Of a stretch of 64,000 nt of DNA, positions 55,142 to 64,000 are shown piece by piece. The notes beneath the pieces were generated by a model. That model saw only the letters and a program-made list of their open reading frames with translations, ran no database searches and was not told where the DNA came from. The first letter of the stretch is position 1; every line of letters starts with the position of its first letter. The stretch comes from Skeletonema tropicum (taxonomy: Eukaryota > Bacillariophyta > Thalassiosirophyceae > Thalassiosirales > Thalassiosiraceae), in assembly GCA_037178625.1 (NCBI GenBank), contig CM074127.1, positions 4,526,001 through 4,590,000 on the forward strand, written 5' to 3'. Made by a program: the position numbers and the translations under genes.

Positions 55142-56786
55142 ATGGCACGAAAGCAAAAGCACTTAGGCAAAGCCAGTAGGGCGACGGCCGTGCCAACGAA
55201 AGGCCTACGAAAGCCCCAAAAGAGCTCAGTCGAGTTGGTACCGCCATCTGACAAGCGTTTTCGAAGCAAAGTTCTGGCATCGGTTGGTTTAGATGACGAT
55301 GACGATGGCAGCTATGATAAGTGTGACATAGAAGAAGCGGGATCGCGTCGACTGGGGAATAGGAATAGATCTGGAACTAAGAGGAATGAAAAGAACTCTG
55401 GCGAAGATCATGCATCTGAAAATATAGAGTTACTTGACGATGACGAAGACGATGATGATGCCGAATACGAATCTTTTGATCAATCCAACACCACAACTTC
55501 TTCTAATCGATGCTCTACATTAAAACCAATGTGCAACAAATTACTCTGGATACTGCTAACTGCTGCAGCAGTAGCATATATATTTTACGATGACGAACTT
55601 CTTCTCGAAGAATCCGAAACTAATGATGATGATAAGTATGATATTCAGAAACAACAACCATATTCATATAATGGTTATGTAGATGCAAGAATACCAACTG
55701 ATGATGAGGCACAGTTTGGTGGGGGTTTAAATGATGGCGGTGAAGGGTTCCCTAGTGAAGACGATGACGAGGTTGCAAATGAAATGATCGATTTGGTTGG
55801 TCACCACCACGATCCAACTGGAGTTGTCGAAGTAGATATATTATGGGAACAGCTTGAAGGGTATGCTGAAATATCTGATCCACTTGATGACCATGATTTG
55901 CCAGTATTTTGGCATATACGTGAGTGCTACAATTGCTATACATTTGAAACAAATTTGTTATCACGACTTCTCTCACAATACATCAACATTCTCAGCTAAA
56001 TGTGGAGGAACGACATTACAAGACATGATGTCACATTGCTTTGGAATGGTAGAAGCGAATGAAGTAGGTAAAACAGATTTGAAAGACGAACTGGAGGTAA
56101 TAAAATTGGACAATGGGAACCGTTATGTCAATGTGGATTTGTCAAATCCCGATGGAATCGAACATGCAAAAGATATAGGATTTGGAGCAAGTGGTCTAGC
56201 AAATGTAGTGATTACTTCTTGGTTTCATGATACAGCATCTTTATTTGACGATGACATTCACAGAGGCCGATGTTTTGCTTTAATGCGGCATCCAATACGA
56301 CGAGCAGTTAGCATGTTTTACTATTTGAAGGACGCCACTTGGGAGCACACGTACAGTGAAGTTTACAAAGAGATGGATATTGAAGAATACGCAACTAGCC
56401 AATACTCCGAAGACAACTGGATGACTAGATTCCTGACAAACCAAATGAGTGGAAATGTGTACGATAGACACCTCGACCTCGCAAAAGAAGTTCTAGAAAG
56501 CAAATGCCTTGTAGGTATTTTGGAGGACTTCGCAGAATCAATAAATCGTTTTGATCGATACTTTGGCTGGAGCAAGATAGATTTTGGTGGGCCGGTATCT
56601 ATGACAAATCGAGGTACATGCGTGGCGAGAGTGATGCAGCATCCAGACAACGCGCATCCTCATGAAAAAGTAGAGGAAGATGGCGAAGTATGGAACCTTT
56701 TGTTGCGGAAGAACAAGTATGATCTGGCTCTGTATGAGCACGCACGGCATTTATTCTACGATGTTCAAGCAGATATTGTATCCTAG
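55142..56786 (+). CDS. Sulfotransferase-like protein 2, membrane-anchored
   Basis: PAPS-dependent sulfotransferase of the Golgi carbohydrate type. ATG 55142 gives MARKQKHLGKASRATAVPTK. A long basic/acidic cytosolic part (ENIELLDDDEDDDDAEY) leads to one anchor (NKLLWILLTAAAVAYIFY). Intron 55920-55995 (76 bp) falls inside the donor-binding loop; splicing gives FWHIPKCGGTTLQDMMSHCF, a textbook 5'-PSB. The 3'-PSB is RCFALMRHPIRRAVSMFYYL. NWMTRFLTNQMSG and CLVGILEDFAESINRFDRYF follow. About 520 aa, no frameshift. It is not close in sequence to the enzyme at 29.2-30.3 kb. Convergent with AsnRS, 50 bp apart. Substrate unknown. Confidence 0.88.
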
Positions 56787-56839
56787 CTTTGATGAAATTG
56801 CTAAAAAATTATTCACTATACTATTCACACTCTTCATCA

Positions 56840-58711
56840 TTAGAACTCAGCATTTCCCGGATATCTTGGGAATGCGATTGCATCACGAATGTTTTCGATT
56901 CCACAAACGTATGTGACAAGACGTTCAAATCCAAGGCCATATCCGGCATGGGGAACCGATCCAAACCTTCGTAAATCGAGGTACCACCAGTAGTCTTCCA
57001 CGTCAAGGTCAAGCTCTTTCATCTTTTCAACCAAGACATCCATTCGTTCCTCCCTTTGACTTCCACCAACAAGTTCACCTACGCCAGGCACAAGAAGGTC
57101 CATAGCGTTTACTGTCTCTCCGCCATCATCGTCGTTATCTCTCATGTAAAATGCCTTGATGCTTTTGGGATAGTTGTAAACGAATACTGCACTGTCAAAC
57201 TTGGTCTCAGCCAACCATCTCTCATGCTCAGTTGCCAAGTCAGTTCCAAACTCAACATCTGGGAATTGCCACTTGGAGGGATCCTTCGCAATTTCTTCTT
57301 GCAAGTATTTGATAGCATCTCTGTATGAGCATCTCACAAAAGGTTTGTTTACAACCTTGTCCAAACGAGCCTTCAAACCCTTATCGAAAAATTTACCAAA
57401 GAACTCCAAATCCTCCTCGCACTTCTCAAGCACATCCCCAACACACGCTTTCAACATGGCCTCCGCATTATCCATGGCAGATGTCAAATCCGCAAATGCC
57501 ATTTCTGGCTCCACCATCCAAAACTCAGCCAAGTGACGAGTAGTCTGGGAATTTTCAGCTCGGAATGTAGGTCCAAAGGTGTACACATCTCCCAAAGCAC
57601 ATGCGTGTGTTTCTCCGCCTAGCTGTCCAGACACAGTCAAAAAGGCAGCTTTGCCAAAGAAGTCCTCTGCGTAGTCAACTCCTGCAAGCTCTTTACCTTC
57701 TTCATCCTTGGCGCGTGGCAAAGATTCAACATCATCAATGTCAAGAGTAGTCACACGGAACATCTCTCCAGCTCCTTCGCAGTCTGATGCAGTAATGAGC
57801 GGTGTTTGCACATAATTAAATCCTTCACCCTGGAAAAACTTATGGATGGATCCTGCCAAAGTAGATCTGACACGAGCAACTGCAGCAATGGTATTGGTAC
57901 GAGGACGAAGATGGGCAATGGTACGAAGGTATTCAAGAGAATGGCGTTTCTTAGCTAGTGGGAATGTTTCTCCGGGGCATGTACCAACAATACGAAGCGA
58001 GGAGGCGGAAAGTTCGACGGCTTGCTTGCCTCCTTGAGATTTGATGATCTGCCCAACCGCATGAACGGAGCATCCAGTTGTGAGGTTATCAATCTCTGAA
58101 TTATTCGATTGATTGACAGAATGGTGATGTGTAATGCGTTCATTTGTCGTTTGTTTAGTTTCATTAATCGTACACGCAACTGGAATTTACACAATGCATA
58201 TAAAACACTCACCTTTCATGGTCTCTTCATCCACACTGTCAAAAGGCAACACACATTGGATTCCACTCATGTTCGATCCATCATTCACCTCCACAAACGC
58301 CAAAGTCTTTTGCTTCCTCACAGTCCTCACCCATCCTTTGATTGACACTTGTTCATCCGACACTTCTGCATCTGCAGTTTTGACACGACGAGCAAAGGTT
58401 GTGTCTGCTGCAACAGTACTCATGTTAAGTTGAAAGGAGCGGCTGCGTGCAACGCTGCTTGATATTCTGTTGCTCAAATCACTCTTATTGATAGCATGCG
58501 TCGCAGTAGTGCTAGATGGGTAAGACGAGAAATGATTGTTGGTGCTAACGGACGAAAGTGACCTTGCCATCATTCCACTCCTCCCAATACTGGATGTCCC
58601 AAAGGCAGAAACTCCTCCAACTCTGCTCGATGCAGCAACTGCAGCTGCAAGACAAGCGCGAGATGCCATTTTCTTTGTTAGATTTTGTCGTGTGGATGTC
58701 GTTTGTGTCAT
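56840..58711 (-). CDS. Asparaginyl-tRNA synthetase, organelle-targeted
   Basis: Class II aminoacyl-tRNA synthetase. ATG 58711 is used; ATG 58669 would start [20 protein letters not shown]. The signal peptide ends at SA-FGTSS, the A-F junction of diatom plastid presequences, so plastid and possibly mitochondrial import is likely. The OB-fold anticodon domain shows [20 protein letters not shown] and [15 protein letters not shown]. Intron 58212-58096 (117 bp). Motif 1 region [20 protein letters not shown], motif 2 [20 protein letters not shown], motif 3 [20 protein letters not shown]; stop after [10 protein letters not shown]. Asn-specific features ([11 protein letters not shown]) favour AsnRS over AspRS. 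No frameshift. Confidence 0.93.
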
Positions 58712-59003
58712 TATATTGAAAACTTCAGATGCGAGTTGTGGGTATTCAAAGTTGATCACACGGAAGCAATGATGATCTCCTTCTTCTATGCCGTCTTATC
58801 AAATGAATAGATTTCTCCGATGCTATGCTATGATACCACCCCGCGTCCAGCGTGGATGAGTAAGCGAACAATCAAAGCAACAACACAAACGCCTGCAAAA
58901 GCGAGGTGCCGGCCGATGCCGATGACGATGATGACGCATGAAGTGATGGGGACGACTCTCAAGGGTTCAAAAATCCCGAGGAAAAAAAAACTCCCCATCC
59001 TCG
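58712..59003. promoter_or_regulatory. Divergent promoter region of AsnRS and C-CAP/TPR gene
   Basis: Gene-free spacer. A short open frame on the minus strand has no support. Confidence 0.4.
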
Positions 59004-60770
59004 ATGATCCTCTTCGCTTTTTCGCACCACCACAACTTACCGTCGGCGCAACCAATGACAATGGCGACTTCAACAGCAGCAAAGAAAGGCGTAGCAGGCC
59101 GCATCGACTACGACTCATGGGAGAAGCGTGCCTCTAATCTAACCAAAGAGCTCGACGAAGAGGATGAGAAGGAAAAAGAATTGGCTGCCTCTGCATTGGG
59201 ACTAGATGGGAAGCATGCTCGATCCCAAGCCGAGGCAGAGGAGAAAGCCAAGGCAAAAGACATGCAAAAAGCAAAGCAAAAGTTGGAGGCTTATGAAAAG
59301 AGAGAGCAGGGGGTGACGGAATCGCTATCTGGTTTACTGGGTCCTGTAGGTGATGATGATACTACAGCACAAGCGGAAGAGAAGCACCAGGAAATCAAAT
59401 ACATAACACGTGAGAGTATTGGTGCCGGAAAACGAGTCCTCACTGTTGCCGACACACAAGGACCAGGAAAGATTATCCTCACGCAAGATATATCAAACTT
59501 AGAAAGTCGTACGGCTCCTAATACCTCGCTCAAGCCCAAATCCTACGCGGATGATGCTGAAAATAAAGAGGAAATGCACGAAGCTACTGTCCATCGAGGT
59601 ATTATCAAATTAAATCTTCGCAATTTGCACCAATGCACCGTTGTTGTCAAGTGCAAAATCATCACTGGAACGATCGAAATATCTAATTGTGAGGATGTCA
59701 CACTCATAGTAGAGGGTGATGATGCCACAGCTGCAACAATTCAAGCGGATTTGTGTACCAATCTTGATATTCAATTTCATGATGCCCCCTCTGGGAAGAA
59801 TGTTCCATTGCGGGTGCGAGACACCAATTCTGGACCTACAACGACATTATTTTGGGGACAGGATCAGAATGATCGTATCTATCATGCAGGAGTGTCCAAT
59901 TTACGAGTGAGAACATTCCGTGATGGGTTTGTTGATTTGGACACAACATCTGATTACAAGAAGAATGGTGCAAAGGCCATTGGGAATGCGGCAGCAGAAG
60001 AAGTGCAATTTGTGACAAGCGTGATAGAAGATGAGTTGATAACAGAACGTATTTTGAAACCTGGTGATTCGAAGGAGATTAAGCAGGGAGCACGTCCGAT
60101 TACTGAGAGGGAGTTACGGGAATTGGAGAAAAAGAAGAGCCAGATTGAAGAAGCATTGGATGAGAAATTGAAAGATATGATTCAGGTGAAAGATGCAAAT
60201 GGTGGTAGTACAGTTGGAAAAGATGGTGAGAAGCAGATCGCAGCGGAGGAGGAAGTTATCGAAGAAGTGTACGCATCGGCAACTAAGGAAGAGATTGAAG
60301 CAATTATCTCTAGCATTGAGGATCAAAAGGCAAAGGGGAATGAAGCGTTTACTTCCGGTGAATATGCGCAAGCTATTCTCCAATACACAATGGCTCTAGA
60401 CGAAGCTGCCCGGCTTCCTGATGCGTCAAATGTCACAGAGAAACTCAACACGGCAGTCGTTTCTGAGCCGCTCGAACAATTATTCGCAAGGCACATTATC
60501 TTATCCAACAGGTCAGCTTGCTTTTTGAAATTGGGCCACCACGAAAAGGCTCTGAGGGATGGATCCGATGCTGAAATTCTCAATCCAGCATATGTAAAGG
60601 GTGTCTTCCGAAAAGGCTTGGCACTTCACGCAATGGGACAATACCGAGAAGCAATCGATGCTCTAGCAAAGGCACAGAAGGTTGAGCCCAAGAATAAACA
60701 GATCAAGCAGGCGCTTCAATTTGCAGAGGTGAGATTGCACCAAGAAATGAGGAAACGCATGGAGAGGTAA
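59004..60770 (+). CDS. C-CAP/cofactor C-like domain plus TPR protein
   Basis: ATG 59004 (MILFAFSHHHNLPSAQPMTM); a later ATG at 59055 starts MTMATSTAAKKGVAGR and may be the true start. An N-terminal helical part (IDYDSWEKRASNLTKELDEE) precedes a beta-helix region of the C-CAP/TBCC kind (GIIKLNLRNLHQCTVVVKCK, TGTIEISNCEDVTLIVEGDD, FHDAPSGKNVPLRV, about residues 195-315). The C-terminal 160 residues are a TPR array (KAKGNEAFTSGEYAQAILQY, NRSACFLKLGHHEKALRDGS, PAYVKGVFRKGLALHAMGQY). Cofactor C-like domains act in tubulin folding and GTPase activation; TPRs bind chaperones. The order and pairing are unusual to me. 588 aa, no frame break. Confidence 0.82.
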   Translation: MILFAFSHHHNLPSAQPMTMATSTAAKKGVAGRIDYDSWEKRASNLTKELDEEDEKEKELAASALGLDGKHARSQAEAEEKAKAKDMQKAKQKLEAYEKREQGVTESLSGLLGPVGDDDTTAQAEEKHQEIKYITRESIGAGKRVLTVADTQGPGKIILTQDISNLESRTAPNTSLKPKSYADDAENKEEMHEATVHRGIIKLNLRNLHQCTVVVKCKIITGTIEISNCEDVTLIVEGDDATAATIQADLCTNLDIQFHDAPSGKNVPLRVRDTNSGPTTTLFWGQDQNDRIYHAGVSNLRVRTFRDGFVDLDTTSDYKKNGAKAIGNAAAEEVQFVTSVIEDELITERILKPGDSKEIKQGARPITERELRELEKKKSQIEEALDEKLKDMIQVKDANGGSTVGKDGEKQIAAEEEVIEEVYASATKEEIEAIISSIEDQKAKGNEAFTSGEYAQAILQYTMALDEAARLPDASNVTEKLNTAVVSEPLEQLFARHIILSNRSACFLKLGHHEKALRDGSDAEILNPAYVKGVFRKGLALHAMGQYREAIDALAKAQKVEPKNKQIKQALQFAEVRLHQEMRKRMER

Positions 60771-60869
60771 AGAGATACTATGTATCTGAAACAGTCAATA
60801 CCGGAATAAAACTTGTCATTGTCGATGTACATTTTTGTTTCTATCCACATCATCTTCCTATTTACGAGT

Positions 60870-61645
60870 TTACACTGGAGGTATCGAACTAGTTTCCATC
60901 ACATGCTTCCAAACCACATATTTCTCCCAATCTGCACTCGTCAAAGGGAGCAATTTCATTGTTGCCATCTTGTACAATCCTACTCCAAGCCAAGCTAAAT
61001 TCATCAGTATGAACAAAGCTTTACTAGACGTCAAATCAATCTTTCCGTCCGGATCTTCACAGGAGCGAAATGCATTAGACACACTCATAATCCCCCTGAT
61101 TGGGCTAAGAATGGCACTCGACAGAATCGAAATTGAAAAAATATTTAGATTCTTCCCCGACATGTACAACATGAATGCATTCATGGCAATCTGCTTCCCC
61201 GGCGACAGAGCAATTGAAAATGCTTTGGATTGTTTCCGTGCCCGTATAGCTAGAGTTTGCTTACTCTCTTTCTCAATGGCACCGGCATCATTGTGTTTGA
61301 TGGAATAGGTTGATTTTTGTTCCAATTCCTTTTTTACAGCTTGGACGGAGCGCATATCAATGGGGGATGGTTTTTGTTTGAGGTGATTGTAACCTACATC
61401 ATTTTCCTGCAAGTTGAGATTGACGGACCAGCGTCTGAAGAAGAAAGAGAGTCGAAAGGGTGAGCTCTGTTGAAATAAACAGCACCGCAGGTCTGTGCAT
61501 TAACTGGTCGGGATCAAGGGAGATGAAGCTCAACCGCAGATAAATGATGAATTTGTCAAAATGTCGATGACGACCACAACTCATGACGCCGTCGCAAATT
61601 CATTCCGCATAGCCAATGCCCTCGTACTCACCTTTTTGATGTCAT
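60870..61645 (-). CDS. EMC4: ER membrane protein complex subunit 4
   Basis: EMC4 belongs to the EMC insertase for tail-anchored and multipass proteins. The start is inferred from splicing: exon 1 (61645-61632) encodes MTSK plus two bases; the intron 61631-61435 (197 bp, GTGAGT donor, CTTCTTCAG acceptor) joins it to [20 protein letters not shown]. The family core follows: [20 protein letters not shown], the first span, and [20 protein letters not shown], the second, then [17 protein letters not shown]. About 192 aa, family-normal. Divergent from the acid phosphatase. Confidence 0.85.
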
Positions 61646-61980
61646 CTTTAATATTTTAGAAGTTCAGCCAACGCTACCCGAAGACAATACCATAGGAATA
61701 TGAGAGGCACACCAATCCAATACTTAAGGTGCAATTATTTTATGGACAACATTGTTACAGAAGTCAGAGGCATGTTACACATGATATCTTCCTGTTACAC
61801 TTGGTTAGTTTGGGTTGAAAACACTCTTAATAAAACATTCGTTTCTCCTCAAACCTCAAAAACCAAGTTCCTGAATACCATCCTAAACTAATCACTTATT
61901 CTGACCATTACCATGACATCGCATAAGAAGAAGTAGACCCTTCCCATAGCACAGTGATTGATACCAATAGCCTTAACACG
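61646..61980. promoter_or_regulatory. Divergent promoter region between EMC4 and purple acid phosphatase
   Basis: Contains copy 3 of the 32-bp motif (61868-61899), 82 bp upstream of the phosphatase start. A 63-codon open frame overlaps the motif but is not convincing. Confidence 0.5.
61868..61899 (+). repeat. Dispersed 32-bp motif, copy 3
   Basis: Identical over all 32 bases to the minus strand of 1908-1939. In one frame it encodes PEYHPKLITY, preceded by RFSSNLKNQV. It is not followed by an A-tract, in contrast to copies 1 and 2. Confidence 0.85.
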
Positions 61981-63731
61981 ATGGATGCAGACAACGTAGA
62001 AGAAGCTCTCTCCGAACCACTGCTCAACGAATCGCCAGATTATTCAGATATCAGCGGCGAGGCACCGCCAGCAAATGCATTTTCAGAGTTGGGCGATGAC
62101 CATGCGAATCCAGAACGACGCGAATCGATATGTTCTGTCTTCGGAAAGATTCCAACCATTGCCTACATTCTGGTGTCAATGCTTATTTTCATTATTATTC
62201 AATGCAATGATACCAACTACACAAGTGACCATCTTCCACCACTTCTGTTCCAGAAGTTGTTACTGAATGATGATACAGACTCATCTGGACCAAAGGGTAT
62301 ACATATTAGTTTGACTGAATCCCCTACAGCTATTCATATTCAGTTTTCCACAACCAACATTGGAAAGCCTGTGGTAGAAATAGCGGAAAGAGACAACCCT
62401 ACTGAAGCTAAAAAGTTTGATGGCACAAGTACCACTTATCAGGTATCGGACATGTGTGTCAAGAACCAGAGTGCAGCTAGCATAAAGAATTTTGTTCCAC
62501 CAGGTCAGCTTCATACTATCAAGGTTACAGATCTCAAATTGAATACGGCATATGTCTACCGTGCAGGGATATCATTTGGTCAGGGAATACGATGGTCAGA
62601 ATACATTAACTTTTGGACTACGAAACCACGTGGTTTCACTCACTCCAGTGGAAACAACAGTTCCAAACCGGCAATCACATTCCTGGCACTGGCAGATCAA
62701 GGAGTTGCAAATGGGACCATCACTGGCTGTCCAAACAGAGCTGGATCTGGCGCTGGTCAGAATGTGACTAGAATGATCACTTCTCTCTCTATGAATCATT
62801 CTATAGATTCAGTCCACATAATTGGAGATCTGAGCTATGCTGATGGAAACACGCACATCTGGGACCACTACATGAGTATGATTGAGCCCTTTGCGTCGCG
62901 GATCCCTACAATGGTTGCTGTCGGGAACCACGAATATGATTATACAAGTGGTGATGGCAGCAAAAGGGATGGCAGTGGAGTGAGGACTAACGAAACGTTT
63001 CATCCTTCTTGGGGCGGGAGTGGCTTTTGGGATGAAGGAGGAGAGTGTGGCGTTCCCCTTGCCAGACGATTTGCTGCTCCAAACAATGGGAATTCAGTCT
63101 TTTGGTGCGTTGCATTTTGTTGCACTAACAAGTTCTTCCTGTATCATCACCTCATCAACTTGGACTGACTTTTATTTGTGCTCTCTCTGTTTTGCGCAGG
63201 TACTCTTTTAAGCAGTCATTAGTACATACAATCGTGCTTAGTTCTGAACACAACATGACGAAAGGATCCGATCAATACAAATTCCTGGAAGCAGACCTCT
63301 CAGGTATAAATAGAACCATCACACCGTGGGTAGTTGTTGAACTACATCGTCCAATTTATACCGGAGCCAAGTACTGGACACAAGACGCGATTGAGATAGC
63401 AATGAGATATGAAATTGAAGAGTTGTTGCACTTGCATCGTGTAGATCTTGTCATGTCGGGTCATTATCACGCTTACCTCCGCAGTTGCGATGGTTTATAT
63501 CAGGAAAAATGTTCGAACGGTGGGCCTCAATACGTGACGATAGGAACAGGTGGTGGTGCTCTAGACTGTAGTCTCTCGTTGATCACCGACCATTACACTA
63601 AGAAGATCGATAAGAAGCACTTTGGAGTAGGTCGTGTAAGTGTTTACAATGCATCGGCGCTCCACTTTGAATTTGTCGCCCTCGGGCAAGAAGTAGTGGA
63701 TGATTTTTGGCTGTTGCGACATCGAGATTAA
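61981..63731 (+). CDS. Purple acid phosphatase (metallophosphoesterase), membrane-anchored
   Basis: Binuclear-metal phosphatase, likely extracellular or vacuolar, useful for organic phosphate scavenging. ATG 61981 gives MDADNVEEALSEPLLNESPD; an anchor is at TIAYILVSMLIFIIIQC, so type II topology. A fibronectin-like N-domain (TAIHIQFSTTNIGKPVVEIA, YVYRAGISFGQGIRW) precedes metal motifs: FLALADQGV (D), VHIIGDLSYADG (GDxxY), AVGNHEYDY (GNHE), VVVELHRPIY (H) and VMSGHYHAYLRS (GHxH). Intron 63105-63199 (95 bp) splits Trp in SVFW-YSFKQSLVH. No frameshift. About 550 aa. Confidence 0.92.
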
Positions 63732-63809
63732 GATCGTACCACTTGATAATAGTATCGTAAATTGTGTATAAAACTTTCTGTGTAAAGCAACGATGTGGCA
63801 GTATAGCGT

Positions 63810-64000
63810 TTAAATATCAACTAATCTATTCATTCCATACATCAGATTGCTTCCTCTCCTCTTGCCCTTTGAAAGGGGCTCGCCACGTTTAATCCATTCG
63901 AGGGGGTCTTTGCCCACCATTTGTTCTAGACGAACTTGTTTTGTCAGGTTGCGCTTTTGACACAAATCTCTAACGTTCTTCAGACTCTTTTCTCCAGGAG
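63810..64000 (-). CDS. C-terminal fragment of an unknown gene, cut by right edge
   Basis: On the minus strand a continuous frame enters from outside the window: PGEKSLKNVRDLCQKRNLTK, then QVRLEQMVGKDPLEWIKRGE, KGKRRGSNLMYGMNRLVDI and a stop at 63812-63810. The helix-turn region around LCQKRNLTKQVRLEQMV slightly resembles a SAP motif. Too short to identify. Convergent with the phosphatase, 78 bp apart. Confidence 0.55.
   Translation of the reverse strand, partial: PGEKSLKNVRDLCQKRNLTKQVRLEQMVGKDPLEWIKRGEPLSKGKRRGSNLMYGMNRLVDI

Noticed and set aside
61700..61891. 63-codon frame upstream of the acid phosphatase
   Set aside because: Overlaps the dispersed 32-bp motif and the likely promoter; no similarity recognised.
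1..64000. Stop-codon reassignment or programmed frameshifting as explanation for broken genes
   Set aside because: Breaks have no shared slippery site, occur many times per gene, and intact genes use ordinary stops. Sequence error is simpler.
1..64000. CRISPR array, phage or bacterial island
   Set aside because: Tandem repeats present are coding units, a 184-bp satellite or simple repeats without spacers; genes have eukaryotic introns.
1..64000. tRNA, rRNA and spliceosomal RNA genes
   Set aside because: I looked for T-arm GGTTCRA patterns and U1, U2, U5 and U6 core sequences and found none convincing; a tRNAscan or Infernal run would settle it.

Overview
This is nuclear DNA of a photosynthetic stramenopile, most likely a centric diatom. 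The evidence is short GT-AG introns (about 70-200 bp, one of 285 bp), signal peptides ending at an A-F junction as used for diatom complex plastids (SET-domain protein, asparaginyl-tRNA synthetase), and families typical of diatoms (FYVE-SYLF protein, ammonium transporter, GT96-like glycosyltransferase, large sulfotransferases, RGG-tailed DEAD-box helicase). I see no viral, organellar or bacterial block, no rRNA or tRNA gene and no CRISPR array.

Genes are dense and mostly in alternating head-to-head and tail-to-tail pairs. Left part (1-26.9 kb): FYVE-SYLF protein (cut by the window edge), SKP1, a GT90/CAP10 glycosyltransferase, an ABCG transporter, CSN4, an unknown gene, a secreted-or-cytosolic protein of about fourteen 54-residue repeats, a CDF-like cation transporter, SUMO, ribosomal protein eL20, a DEAD-box helicase, an RNase H-like protein, a secreted esterase, a p24 cargo receptor and DCP2. 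Middle (27-33 kb): an accessory stretch with a 184-bp satellite array, a sulfotransferase, structured GC-rich DNA and a small inverted-repeat element. Right part (33-64 kb): a peptidyl-serine galactosyltransferase-like enzyme, a plastid SET-domain methyltransferase, a helical-repeat-like unknown, topoisomerase VI subunit B, DPH1, a very long coiled-coil/UVR protein, an AMT ammonium transporter, a decayed unknown gene, a second sulfotransferase, AsnRS, a C-CAP/TPR protein, EMC4, a purple acid phosphatase and the tail of one more gene.

The genes do not form one pathway. Three concern protein turnover or modification (SKP1, CSN4, SUMO), several the secretory pathway and glycan or sulfate transfer (GT90, GT96-like, p24, EMC4, two sulfotransferases), and several RNA or translation (DCP2, DEAD-box, eL20, DPH1, AsnRS).

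Two window-wide observations matter. First, about half of the conserved genes, including essential ones (eL20, SUMO, DPH1, CSN4), carry single-base frameshifts, mostly one-base insertions, while others of equal length are clean; this looks more like consensus error than gene death, so junctions given here are approximate. Second, an identical or near-identical 32-bp motif sits in three separate divergent promoter regions (1.9, 43.1 and 61.9 kb), two of them beside a long poly-T tract. Other unexplained structures are two long foldback elements, a 133-bp exact duplication flanking a nested palindrome upstream of SUMO, and an ACGTG array between p24 and DCP2.
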